Source: G963664225 sp964538065
Lineage (GTDB): Bacteria > Verrucomicrobiota > Verrucomicrobiia > Limisphaerales > UBA1319
Reading direction: 5' to 3'
Assembly (NCBI GenBank): GCA_964538065.1
Contig: CAZIDG010000030.1
Coordinates: 1-45,681, forward strand
Length of the DNA stretch: 45,681 nucleotides
Part shown: in pieces, positions 8,364-15,822 of the stretch
How the letters are laid out: each line of letters opens with the position of its first letter
How positions within the stretch are numbered: position 1 is the first letter of the stretch
Program-made: the position numbers and the translations under genes
The notes under the pieces: model-generated
Database searches by the model: none
What the model was told of the DNA's origin: nothing
What the model saw: only the letters and a program-made list of their open reading frames with translations

Positions 8364-8744
8364 ATGATGTCCAGTGGCATGCATCGGCGCACGTACAGGC
8401 AATTGCGCGCGACCCAGCCGGCGGCACATCATCACAATGTCTATGTGGTGCTGCTCGATCCGGCGGCGGGCCGGTTGAAGAAGGTGCGGGCGGAGAATCC
8501 CGATCGCATCGCCACCCTGCCGTGTGTCTATGTGGGCATGACGGGATTGGCGCCTGAGGAGCGGTTTCAAAACCACAAGCGGGGGCTCAAGGCGGCCTGG
8601 GTGGTCAAACGCTATGGCGTCCGGCTCATGCCCGAGTTGTACGCGCATCTGAACCCCATGCCGTTCGAGGCTGCCGCGCAGATGGAAATGGACCTGGCCG
8701 AGGACCTGCGCAAGGCGGGCTATACCGTGACCGGCGGACATTGA
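8364..8744 (+). CDS. Small GIY-YIG-like protein
   Basis: A protein of about 126 aa, counting from ATG 8364 (ATG 8367 is equivalent; an upstream GTG at 8295 is unlikely). The core reads HNVYVVLLD, then PCVYVGMTGLAPEERFQNHK, and an acidic position in the segment MEMDLAEDLRKAGYTV. The order of paired tyrosines, YVGMTG, R-F-x-x-H and a later Glu resembles the GIY-YIG nuclease fold, although the first motif is VYV rather than GIY. It may be a divergent nuclease or a catalytically altered relative. It is divergent from the HAD phosphatase and in the same direction as the Gre-like gene 90 nt downstream. Confidence 0.6.
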   Translation: MMSSGMHRRTYRQLRATQPAAHHHNVYVVLLDPAAGRLKKVRAENPDRIATLPCVYVGMTGLAPEERFQNHKRGLKAAWVVKRYGVRLMPELYAHLNPMPFEAAAQMEMDLAEDLRKAGYTVTGGH

Positions 8745-8834
8745 AGTGGCCGCCGGTGACCAGGAGCGAATCGACGGACATCTGCCTCTTTTCATTGCAC
8801 ACAGCGTGCGAACTGTTCAATCTCTTCACTGGTC

Positions 8835-9314
8835 ATGAACAAGACTGCGTTGATCAAAAAGATAATCGCCCGCCTGACGGACGAGTTGGAAGTGTATTTT
8901 CGCGCGGCCGAAGCGGCGCGGCATGAAGCCACGCACGAGCAGAGCAAGGCCGAGCACAAATACGACACGCGCGGCCTGGAGGCCTCCTACCTGGCCCGGG
9001 GGCAGTCCCGGCAGGCGGCCGAGCTCGAGGCGACGATTGCGATGTTCAGCAAGTTGGAGGCGCGCAAGTTCCAACCGGGTGAGCCCATCGATGTCGGCGC
9101 CCTGGTCGAAATGGAGTATCATGACGAACGCATGTATTGCTTCATGGCTGCCAAGGCGGGTGGCACCGAGGTCGAGATGAACAAGAAGGAGATCATGGTC
9201 ATCACGCCGCAATCGCCCCTGGGCGAGCAGTTGCAGGGCAAAAAGCAAGGCGATCAGTTCCAGGTGACCCTCGCCGGAGCGCGTCATCCCTGCCGGATCG
9301 TATCGGTGGAATGA
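8835..9314 (+). CDS. GreA/GreB-family transcription factor-like protein
   Basis: A 159-aa protein with an N-terminal helical region (about residues 5-75, rich in Ala/Glu/Arg/Gln, likely coiled coil) and a C-terminal FKBP-like Gre domain. The latter is recognised from VITPQSPLGEQLQGKKQGDQFQV (within about 122-145), the usual signature preceding the last strands. Gre factors insert the coiled coil into the RNA polymerase secondary channel and stimulate transcript cleavage. The coiled-coil tip acidic pair is not obvious here, so it may be a GreAB-like relative rather than the housekeeping GreA. No strong ribosome binding site is visible before the ATG. Confidence 0.75.
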   Translation: MNKTALIKKIIARLTDELEVYFRAAEAARHEATHEQSKAEHKYDTRGLEASYLARGQSRQAAELEATIAMFSKLEARKFQPGEPIDVGALVEMEYHDERMYCFMAAKAGGTEVEMNKKEIMVITPQSPLGEQLQGKKQGDQFQVTLAGARHPCRIVSVE

Positions 9315-9837
9315 GGCATTCGCCGCCGGCAACGGTTCGAGGGCTTCATTGCATCCGGTTGTTCCCACACCCGGGTTTTGCCGTTCACCACCCTCTTCGG
9401 AGCGCCTTCCATGGCGTCGTTCGGTGCGGCCTGTTCAAAGAACCGTGCCCAAAAACTAAAATGTCCATGCCCTGGCGGGGCGAACCATTGCAGCCAGGGG
9501 CAACGCCCCTGGTGCAGAAGTCCAAAAAATTCCACCCTGAATGCGTGCACATTTTGCCCGAATAACAATCGCATTAAACGGGGTAGGGGACAAACCATGG
9601 CATTGTTCGTTACGTGGTTGACGCATTGTTTGGATTGGCCTCAAATACGCATATGCCACGTAAAATGAGAAGGGAGTTCCCAGGTGCTGTATGCCATCTC
9701 AGGAGCCGCTGGGATTGATGGGAGGACGCCTTCCTCGAGGACGTGGACCGGGAGAATTTGCATGAAAAACGAACGATACCATCGGTTGACCTCTTTGCTG
9801 TAACGAACTACTAACTCTCCGTATTTCGGCCTCGGCT
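9315..9837. other. Long intergenic region before the accessory island
   Basis: 523 nt without a gene I can support. Short frames on both strands have no family character. It contains a perfect GC-rich hairpin (9494-9512, listed separately). A 9-nt inverted pair, GTTCGTTAC at 9605-9613 and GTAACGAAC at 9800-9808, is probably chance at that distance. Composition becomes less GC-rich towards the island that follows. Confidence 0.5.
9494..9512 (+). repeat. Perfect GC-rich hairpin, possible dispersed repeat
   Basis: CCAGGGGC, loop AAC, GCCCCTGG: an 8-bp perfect stem with a 3-nt loop, about 180 nt after the Gre-like gene. No T-run follows, so it is not a classic terminator. Its form recalls short palindromic intergenic repeats that occur many times per genome, but only one copy is in this window. 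Confidence 0.5.
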
Positions 9838-10614
9838 ATGATGAACATGCTTGAAGATCTGGCAGCAGAGTTGAGAAACGACCTGCGACCCACTTCAACA
9901 GTGAGCAGCCATGACATCCTGGCGCCGGAAAACTATGTTTCCATCACGCATGGTACACCCTTTGTTCGAAACACTGGCTGGAATCGCGAGTGCAGGATTG
10001 AGATGGGTCTCAGTAGTCATTCGGGTGGGACGGGGTGCCTCGGCGCAACCGCTCTGTTCGGCTGTCGAGCTGTCGGATGGATTGATAGCTACGAAGTTGC
10101 TCTCCTTGACACAGGTAGGCATGTCCTCACCTGGAAACGCCAGGGCAGGGAAGCGACTGTCGCAGTTGATGGCAACAGCACGGGACGAATCAAGCTCGGT
10201 TGGTGGTTGCGGCATGCATACGTTGGGTCTGGCTTTGTATGGTTTGCAGGAGAGCCTTTCTGCGAATTTACGTTGCCGGTCTTTGGCCCGTCTGCACCTC
10301 AACCGCACGACTGCACTGGGCATTTCACATTTGTGAGCGATCAAGCGTCCATTAAGTTCGTTATTCATCCCAGGGATACAGAGAGTTCGGTTGCCATGAT
10401 GCGATCTGGCATTGCTTGGGGTTGGAACAAGATGCTGGGGCGCTCCGTGCCAATTCCAGAGGGATCTCAGCCTGGCGTGCGATCCCATCCGTCAGGAACG
10501 GTTTTCCATCCAGCAGACAAGCCCCGTCTGGCGCAACTCTCGAGCGAGCAACGATTGCTGTTGCTAGGCTTGGCGGTCTGGTCTTGGTCACTTTACAAGG
10601 GGGGAGCGACGTGA
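9838..10614 (+). CDS. Unrecognised 258-aa protein
   Basis: The reading frame has coherent protein character (Gly, Trp and Phe spread through beta-rich stretches such as LGWWLRHAYVGSGFVWFAGE and GHFTFVSDQASIKFVIHP), but I recognise no family. There is no signal peptide. The C-terminus has a Leu-rich, Trp-containing hydrophobic segment (EQRLLLLGLAVWSWSLY) that could be amphipathic or membrane-associated. The start may be any of three closely spaced ATG codons (9838, 9841, 9847), and no clear ribosome binding site precedes them. It is the first gene of the accessory island; 50 nt after its stop lies the first copy of the long direct repeat. Confidence 0.6.
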   Translation: MMNMLEDLAAELRNDLRPTSTVSSHDILAPENYVSITHGTPFVRNTGWNRECRIEMGLSSHSGGTGCLGATALFGCRAVGWIDSYEVALLDTGRHVLTWKRQGREATVAVDGNSTGRIKLGWWLRHAYVGSGFVWFAGEPFCEFTLPVFGPSAPQPHDCTGHFTFVSDQASIKFVIHPRDTESSVAMMRSGIAWGWNKMLGRSVPIPEGSQPGVRSHPSGTVFHPADKPRLAQLSSEQRLLLLGLAVWSWSLYKGGAT

Positions 10615-10663
10615 TCTGTCATCGCCTTTTTGGGCATCATAACTTTTTCCGAATTGACATTAC

Positions 10664-10712
10664 TGTGCTGCTTCAGACGGACGGACATTGCACAAGAACG
10701 ATTATGACGAGG
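10664..10712 (+). repeat. First copy of a roughly 49-nt direct repeat
   Basis: The first 27 nt (10664-10690) are identical to 12363-12389, and the similarity runs on with scattered substitutions to about 10712/12411. The copies are in direct orientation 1.70 kb apart, each placed shortly after the end of a gene. The bracketed DNA holds a lipoprotein gene, a small gene, an attC-like site and a membrane protein gene. The repeat is too long to be chance. Confidence 0.85.
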
Positions 10713-10755
10713 TATTATGTAGATACATCGTATTTAACAGTAAGGAGTGCGTCAC

Positions 10756-11136
10756 ATGGAGCGTAACAAACAAATGAATGTGTTTTTAAGATGTTGGATT
10801 TTCGTTTTACTGGGGTCAATTCTTGTGGGCTGCCGAATTCAAAAAACGGGAACTCAACGAAATATCGAGTATAATCAATACATTGGCAGGACGGAAGAAT
10901 ATGTAAGAAGCACATTCGGTAATCCGTTTAAGGAGGACATTAATGTCGCAAAGGCCTTTCAAGGCATTCTGACGAGACCAGTGTACGATAAATACTATCC
11001 GAATCGTTTAAATACTCAGATTAAGGGAATGTATTACGAGTTGGATGGACAGTATCAGTATTTTTGGTTGGAAATGAAGCATAATCAATGGAAAGTTGTC
11101 TATGATGTAAAATATCCCAAAGGGGTGGTGTTTTAG
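10756..11136 (+). CDS. Predicted small lipoprotein of unknown function
   Basis: A protein of about 126 aa, starting at ATG 10756, which has the best ribosome binding site in the island (TAAGGAG, 8 nt upstream). The N-terminus is a lipoprotein signal: MERNKQMNV, hydrophobic FLRCWIFVLLGSILVGC with lipobox LVGC, then mature sequence CRIQKTGTQ. The mature part is Tyr/Asn/Lys-rich and AT-rich in codon use (VYDKYYPNRLNTQIKGMYYE), unlike the GC-rich core genes, which suggests acquisition by transfer. No domain is recognised. TTGCAC at 10688 and TATTAT at 10713 form a weak promoter-like pair with 19-nt spacing, placing part of it inside the direct repeat. Confidence 0.75.
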   Translation: MERNKQMNVFLRCWIFVLLGSILVGCRIQKTGTQRNIEYNQYIGRTEEYVRSTFGNPFKEDINVAKAFQGILTRPVYDKYYPNRLNTQIKGMYYELDGQYQYFWLEMKHNQWKVVYDVKYPKGVVF

Positions 11137-11453
11137 CCAACTATGCAAGTTCGAAAGGCAGCGTCGTTCTTCTCCTCAGGAGCCACCGATGCCGAAGTCA
11201 TCCTGGCATGGAAGATCTTCAAGCGGCTCGGCGTCGGGGCCGTCGCTGAGCTTGATCGTTGGTTCGCTGTGAAGGCCCATGAAAAGAAACCACATCAACA
11301 ACCTTTCGCTGGCCCGTTTCCTCGCAATGTTCGGCGGGATTGATTGTGCGACACAGGAGATGCTGCGTGAGACGCCGACAGATACGACCCCGAGACCAAA
11401 GAATGTGATGAGGTTTATAAAGTCGCATTCACCGTGTAGCAAGTTTAGCCGTT
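11137..11453. other. Intergenic region with possible gene remnant
   Basis: 317 nt between two small genes. An open frame on the plus strand (11143-11343) and a longer one on the minus strand (11176-11442) overlap each other. Neither has a convincing ribosome binding site or a family I know, so I treat the stretch as a possible gene remnant. Its GC content is higher than that of the neighbouring lipoprotein gene. Confidence 0.35.
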
Positions 11454-11693
11454 ATGCCACTTAAATTAGCAGCCCAACAAATTGAGGAGTCCAATAAGGT
11501 GCTTGAGTTGATAGCCTCTGGTTATGCAAAACAATCTGCAGAATACAGAGCTATTGAACTTGGAGCAAAGGCTCTTCTTTTCGTGTTTCAAAGGGAAGTT
11601 TTGGAGGAATTCAAATTGTTCCTAAAGAAATGCGATTCAGAACTGACCGATGTTCAGAAAAGGAGGCTTCGTGATTTTGGCCTTGAACCTTAG
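11454..11693 (+). CDS. Small helical protein of unknown function
   Basis: A 79-aa product, Leu/Glu/Lys/Ala-rich with heptad-like spacing (QQIEESNKVLELIASGY, then AIELGAKALLFVFQREVL), so probably all alpha-helical and cytoplasmic. No family is recognised. The ATG has no Shine-Dalgarno sequence. It sits in the sequence GTTATGCC, which resembles an attC core but has no matching left arm. The size, AT-rich codons and island setting suggest a mobile cassette-type gene; a spurious frame cannot be excluded. Confidence 0.5.
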   Translation: MPLKLAAQQIEESNKVLELIASGYAKQSAEYRAIELGAKALLFVFQREVLEEFKLFLKKCDSELTDVQKRRLRDFGLEP

Positions 11694-11825
11694 GGGCGGT
11701 AGACAGGTAGGGTCAAGCCAAGTAATGATTCTGGTGAAAAAACAGAAGAATATCACCTGAACCGATACGCCGGGTTGCCCCTATTGCTGGGTTTTGCGTT
11801 TCTGCATCCGGTGCTCATTAACAGA

Positions 11826-11955
11826 TGGCCTAACCAGGGCGCTGGAGCGAACAACCGCCCCGCTGGGCCGTTGGACGGTTTGGATAATATGTCAGCGGCT
11901 TTTGCAGCCGACCGGGCGTTTCCGGCGGCGGTCGCTGAACTTGTTTGTTAGGCCA
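11826..11955 (+). mobile_element. Candidate integron attC recombination site
   Basis: The outer arms TGGCCTAAC (11826-11834) and GTTAGGCCA (11947-11955) are perfect 9-nt inverted repeats containing the canonical attC inverse core GCCTAAC and core GTTAGGC (R'' and R'). Inside them, GAGCGAAC (about 11851-11858) faces GTCGCTGAAC (about 11931-11940) as L boxes with one unpaired base, the usual arrangement in attC. The total of about 130 nt is within the known size range, with a further GC-rich imperfect dyad in the middle. A gene begins 9 nt after the core, as in integron cassettes. There is no integrase gene in the window, so this would be a cassette or attC lacking a local integrase. Confidence 0.7.
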
Positions 11956-11964
11956 CTCGACACT

Positions 11965-12357
11965 ATGAAAGCGAAAGACATCATCATCGTTGTATTGCTG
12001 CTCGCTCTGACCGTTGTCAGTTATTTCCTTGGTTTCCAGCGAGGCGAACGCTTGAAATCGCAGAAGAGCGATGCGCGATTTCGCATTGCTATTCATCGGG
12101 CACTTTATCATTCGGCTGAGAGGGGTGACTTGCAGAAAATACAAAGCACATTGGGAATGGTTTTGCTCGGCGAGGTGCGCAGCTATGAGTACCTGTTTGG
12201 AGACGAGACCGGCACGAACAGTTTTGCCAGGAGTTATGCAGACGCGAAGCTGATAGCCGACCGCGTACAGAGCCAGCTTGTTCCAATCAGCTCTGTTCTC
12301 ACCAATATCCCACACATGCCGGGTGCCAAGATTACCATCACAAAGGAAGAAAAATGA
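11965..12357 (+). CDS. Membrane-anchored small protein in cassette position
   Basis: 130 aa from ATG 11965. An N-terminal transmembrane helix (IIIVVLLLALTVVSYFLGF, about 6-24) is followed by a basic segment (QRGERLKSQKSD) and a soluble, mostly helical domain of about 100 residues without a motif I know. By the positive-inside rule the orientation is ambiguous, because lysines flank both sides. An in-frame upstream GTG would place the attC-like sequence inside the gene, so I chose the ATG directly behind that site. The stop is 5 nt before the second copy of the long direct repeat. Function unknown; the context is a mobile gene cassette. Confidence 0.6.
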   Translation: MKAKDIIIVVLLLALTVVSYFLGFQRGERLKSQKSDARFRIAIHRALYHSAERGDLQKIQSTLGMVLLGEVRSYEYLFGDETGTNSFARSYADAKLIADRVQSQLVPISSVLTNIPHMPGAKITITKEEK

Positions 12358-12362
12358 GTTGA

Positions 12363-12411
12363 TGTGCTGCTTCAGACGGACGGACATTGCGCAAGGATGA
12401 TTGCGATGGGG
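12363..12411 (+). repeat. Second copy of the roughly 49-nt direct repeat
   Basis: Positions 12363-12389 are identical to 10664-10690, with weaker similarity to 12411. It begins 5 nt after the stop of the cassette-like gene and lies about 130 nt before menG/ubiE, so it marks the right edge of the accessory segment. Confidence 0.85.
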
Positions 12412-12540
12412 CAGATCTTCTTCCCCGCAGACGAACCCGAATCTGAGAAGTGAAGCATGGCTTCGGGTGGCCATTGATGCATGGGTTATTCGCGCTTTTC
12501 AGCTTTCGCCGGGCGGGGTGGTTGTTAGAGTACTGGGCGC

Positions 12541-13254
12541 ATGGCGAATGCCTTTTATGATCCCGGCACGCAGCGGGCGGCCAAGGTCAATGCGCTGTTT
12601 AATAACATCGCGCGCCGGTATGATTTGATCAACGACGTGCAGAGCGGCGGCCTGCACCGGTGGTGGAAGCGCAGGCTTGTCCGGATGGCTGATGTGCGGG
12701 CGGAAAGCGCGGCGTTGGATTTGTGCTGTGGCACGGGGGACATCGCGTTCGCGCTGGCAAAGCACGGCGCGCGCGTGACCGGCCTGGATTTCAGCGAGGC
12801 GATGCTCGCCGTGGCCCGCGAGCGTGCCAAGGCGCAGCCCGGTTGTGCCGTGGACTTTCTCCAGGGCGATGCCATGCATCTGCCCTTTGCGGATGATTCC
12901 TTCGATGCGGTGACGGTCGGGTACGGCTTGCGCAACCTGGCCGATCCGGTCCAGGGTTTGCGGGAGATGCACCGGGTGGCGCGTCCGGGGGGGCGGTTGC
13001 TGGTGCTGGATTTTGGCAAGCCGTCGAATCGGCTCTGGCGGAAGCTGTATTACACCTATCTGCGGTGCATGGTGCCGGTGTTTGGACGTGTCTTTTGCGG
13101 GAACTGGGCCGCGTATGCGTACATCCTGGAATCGCTGGAGCATTACATGGCCCAGGAGGGCGTGGCGGCGGCGATGCGGGAGATGGGTTGCCGCGAGGTG
13201 CGTGTGCTCAACTTTTTCGGCGGGGCGATGAGCATCAACGCCGCCCTGAAATAA
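12541..13254 (+). CDS. ubiE: Demethylmenaquinone methyltransferase (UbiE/MenG family)
   Basis: A class I SAM-dependent methyltransferase of 237 aa that adds the ring methyl group in menaquinone (or ubiquinone) synthesis. The N-terminus shows the family-specific FNNIARRYDLINDVQSGG segment, then SAM motif I LDLCCGTGDIAFALAK (about 60-75), LDFSEAMLAVARE, and the later VTVGYGLRNLADP and EMHRVARPGGRLLVLDFGKP signatures. The length equals that of the family. It has no strong ribosome binding site. It converges on leuD with 42 nt between stops, which hold a hairpin. Menaquinone is the more likely substrate in this phylum, from general knowledge. Confidence 0.93.
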   Translation: MANAFYDPGTQRAAKVNALFNNIARRYDLINDVQSGGLHRWWKRRLVRMADVRAESAALDLCCGTGDIAFALAKHGARVTGLDFSEAMLAVARERAKAQPGCAVDFLQGDAMHLPFADDSFDAVTVGYGLRNLADPVQGLREMHRVARPGGRLLVLDFGKPSNRLWRKLYYTYLRCMVPVFGRVFCGNWAAYAYILESLEHYMAQEGVAAAMREMGCREVRVLNFFGGAMSINAALK

Positions 13255-13279
13255 AAAAGGCCGGCGGAATGCGCCGGCC
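13253..13279 (-). terminator. Terminator of the leuD transcription unit
   Basis: GGCCGGCG (13259-13266) pairs perfectly with CGCCGGCC (13272-13279) over a 5-nt loop. On the minus strand the hairpin is followed by six T (13258-13253), so it is an intrinsic terminator for leuD. It overlaps the last bases of the convergent ubiE gene. Confidence 0.8.
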
Positions 13280-13296
13280 CTGGGATGGGAAAGAGA

Positions 13297-13848
13297 TCAG
13301 GCCTTGGGAATCATGCCGCTCTTGCGGGCGTAATTAAACAAGCCCCCGGCGTCAATGACCGGGCGGACATCGCCCAAGGGTTTCAGGGAATAGACCTTGC
13401 CGGTCGCCTGGACGGTGACGGTTTCCTTATCGAGATCCACGGTGACCACATCGCCGGTTTTAAGCACATCGCACAGGCGTTCGGCGCATTCGCAGGGGTA
13501 AAGCTCGCCGGTGGCAATGGAATTGCGGAAGAAGATGCGGGCAAAGCTTTCAGCGACCACCAGGCGGCATTTGGCCGATCCGAGGGCGATGGGGGCATGC
13601 TCGCGCGAGCTGCCACAGCCGAAGTTGCGCCCACCGATCACGATGGGGTACTCGGAATCCATCTGGCCTTCCTTGATGAAACGGGTGGGGTACTGGGAAT
13701 CCGGCAAGCCGTACAGGGCATAGCTGCCGAGTTTCTCGTATTCCTCGGGAATGGTCGGCACGAGATTCAGAAACTGGGCAGGAATAATCTGATCGGTGTC
13801 GATGTTATCGCGCACCACATAAACCGGTCCTGTATATACTGATTGCAT
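13297..13848 (-). CDS. leuD: 3-isopropylmalate dehydratase small subunit (LeuD)
   Basis: The swivel-domain subunit of isopropylmalate isomerase, which converts 2- to 3-isopropylmalate in leucine synthesis together with the iron-sulfur subunit LeuC. Visible are DNIDTDQIIPAQFL near the N-terminus and the substrate-specificity and active-site loop GGRNFGCGSSREHAPIALG. At 183 aa it is in the short (archaeal or homoaconitase-like) LeuD size class. No leuC is adjacent. It lies 42 nt downstream of the terpene cyclase gene on the same strand, so it may be the last gene of that operon. A homoaconitase small-subunit role is the main alternative. Confidence 0.88.
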   Translation of the reverse strand: MQSVYTGPVYVVRDNIDTDQIIPAQFLNLVPTIPEEYEKLGSYALYGLPDSQYPTRFIKEGQMDSEYPIVIGGRNFGCGSSREHAPIALGSAKCRLVVAESFARIFFRNSIATGELYPCECAERLCDVLKTGDVVTVDLDKETVTVQATGKVYSLKPLGDVRPVIDAGGLFNYARKSGMIPKA

Positions 13849-13890
13849 ACCCCATCACTTTGGCGGCATTCCGGGCAAAATTCAACCAGA

Positions 13891-15768
13891 TTAGCGGGCG
13901 TCGGTTTGGCCGGGGCGTTCTGGCGCATCCGGATCCAGCGACAGTTCCACGCGTTGTAGTGCGCTGAGGCTGAAGATGATGGGATACAACTCTTCGGAAT
14001 ACCAGAGCGAGGCGAAATAGAGTCCGATGGGCGCGGCAGGGATGGGTGGGGTGGGGGGCAAGGCGGCGAGAAGCCATTGCGAACCCCGGAGGATGCCATC
14101 GCGATCCACGGCGCCCACTGCACACAAGGCGTCCAGGGCCAGGGCGGTTTCCTCAAGGGTTGACGGCACACTCGCTGCGCCGCCCCAGCCGCCATCGGCA
14201 TTTTGCGCCTTCTGCAGAAAGTTGCGACCCGCCTCGATCATCGGCGGCGTATCGCTTCGATGACCCAAACGCTTCAATCCCAGGAGCACCCGGGCTGTGC
14301 CATAGACAGGATTCTCCTTGTGGGGGGCTTGTTGGTTGCCAAACCAAAGAGGCACCCAGGCGCCATCGCCCCGTTGTGCCCCACTGAGATAGGCGATGCC
14401 GCGGTCGATGGCCTTCTCCACCCGATCCCTGTTCTCAAGCGCAGGAAGCCATGCATGCCAGGCCGAGAGGGCGTGGGCGGTGATGTCCGGGCAACTGCGG
14501 TCAAAGGGCAGGTTGAGCCAGCCCCGGCAAAAGGTGGGCACACCGCCATCGTGGTTCTGTAAATCCAGGAGCCACTGGACTCCCCGACGTGCCGCGTCGC
14601 GCACCTCGGCATCATCGGGTTGGAGGGCATGCAAGGCGAGGAGTGCGCCCGAGGTGTCATCGGCATCGGGAACCCCGCCGGGCAGTGGTGACCATGCCCA
14701 GCCGCCAGGTGCGGCGTGGGTGAAGGGGTGCTCCACGGCATGCTGTTGCCGAACGAGCCACCGGGCGGCTTGCTGGCGCTGGCCGGGGGTGAGCCTTTCA
14801 AAGGGATGGGCGGCTTCAAGGGTGGTCAGGGCAAGTGTGGTGACCCATGTGGCCAGGTGGATGTCAATGGGCCAGCTCCCATCTACGCGTGCCGAGTGGA
14901 TGAGAAAATCCACACCTTTGATGGCTACGGGATGATCTCGCAAGCCGGCTGCGGCCAGGGCCATCGTCACAAAACCAGTCAGTGGAATGGCCTCCAGAAA
15001 ACCGCCCGTGGCGGGCTGAATGGCGGTCAGTTTACGCAGCACGACCGGTGTGAGCGCGTTCCTCAAGGAGCCCAGGAGTAGATGGCGCCGTCCACGTGTG
15101 TGCCGGACCAGACCTATGGCGATCAACGCCGGGACCGCATAGCTGACGACTGGCAGCCGCAGCCACTTGAATAATTGATGCGGGAGCGCCGCGAGCTCGA
15201 AAGGAAGCTGAGGCACATGGTTCCACGCAGAGGCGTCATCGCCCAACCGTCCCGCAATGGCGCAAAGGGTGAGGATGGGCACGGAAAACGTGCGATCCTT
15301 ACCATAAAAGCGAATCACCCAGGTCGCAATATCCTCCGGGGAGAGGCTGCCCGCCTGGCTCTTGATCCATTCCTCCGCATGGCGCGTGGCGGTTTGAAAT
15401 GCTTCCGGCGCAGGCGCGCAGGCCAGGGCGGACCAGCAGAGCAGGGTGGTGCTGACATTGGCGGGACTTCCCGGGGTGTCGCCCCATCCGCCGCAGGATT
15501 CCTGGTGCGCCACCAGCCACTCCAAACCATGGGTGATGAGGGTTGCGTGTGCCGTCCGATCGCACTGCGCCAGTGCCACCACCGCCACCGCTGTCGATAA
15601 GGCGCTGCTCGAAAGGTGTCCCTCCCAATGCGAGCCCCCGACCATGTTCGACAGCAGGCCATCGCACAACTGGCCGATGGTGTCATCGAGCTGGCGCAAC
15701 CAGGCCTGATCCACGGCTTGGGCGGGCCTGGCGGTCGAAGGGGTGTTGGTGGCGTTGGGGGTCAACAT
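13891..15768 (-). CDS. Squalene-hopene cyclase-family class II terpene cyclase
   Basis: A 625-aa protein with the double alpha-barrel repeat pattern of squalene-hopene cyclases. The catalytic acid motif is present as DADD (368-371, in GVPDADDTSGAL), close to the DxDD position of the Alicyclobacillus enzyme (D374-D377). Several QW-type motifs follow the family rhythm: GGWGDTPGS (about 93-101), DGSWPIDIHLATW (296-308), DGGVPTFCRGW, GDGAWVPLWFG and ADGGWGGAASVPSTLEE. YGKDRTFSVPIL and a basic, hydrophobic Leu/Pro segment (about 186-220) match the membrane-binding region. Such enzymes protonate and cyclise squalene or another isoprenoid. No hpn genes or squalene synthase are adjacent, so hopanoid production is uncertain. 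It lies 54 nt downstream of the related prenyltransferase-fold gene. Confidence 0.8.
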   Translation of the reverse strand: MLTPNATNTPSTARPAQAVDQAWLRQLDDTIGQLCDGLLSNMVGGSHWEGHLSSSALSTAVAVVALAQCDRTAHATLITHGLEWLVAHQESCGGWGDTPGSPANVSTTLLCWSALACAPAPEAFQTATRHAEEWIKSQAGSLSPEDIATWVIRFYGKDRTFSVPILTLCAIAGRLGDDASAWNHVPQLPFELAALPHQLFKWLRLPVVSYAVPALIAIGLVRHTRGRRHLLLGSLRNALTPVVLRKLTAIQPATGGFLEAIPLTGFVTMALAAAGLRDHPVAIKGVDFLIHSARVDGSWPIDIHLATWVTTLALTTLEAAHPFERLTPGQRQQAARWLVRQQHAVEHPFTHAAPGGWAWSPLPGGVPDADDTSGALLALHALQPDDAEVRDAARRGVQWLLDLQNHDGGVPTFCRGWLNLPFDRSCPDITAHALSAWHAWLPALENRDRVEKAIDRGIAYLSGAQRGDGAWVPLWFGNQQAPHKENPVYGTARVLLGLKRLGHRSDTPPMIEAGRNFLQKAQNADGGWGGAASVPSTLEETALALDALCAVGAVDRDGILRGSQWLLAALPPTPPIPAAPIGLYFASLWYSEELYPIIFSLSALQRVELSLDPDAPERPGQTDAR

Positions 15769-15822
15769 GCAAGCAAGTCAATCATTCAGGCATTTTGTGG
15801 AAATGACGTTCATAGGGGTGTT

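Noticed and set aside
8277..8795. N-terminal extension of the HAD phosphatase by about 170 residues
   Set aside because: The extension is antisense to the GIY-YIG-like gene and its residues do not resemble any domain; the HAD fold begins at the ATG near 8276.
9605..9808. 9-nt inverted repeat GTTCGTTAC/GTAACGAAC as ends of an insertion sequence
   Set aside because: The enclosed 186 nt has no transposase or flanking target duplication, and 9 nt at that distance may be chance.
11437..11460. GTTATGCC at the start of the 79-aa gene as a second attC core
   Set aside because: The T in the core departs from GTTRRRY, and no GCATAAC-type left arm or L-box dyad is found in the preceding 150 nt.
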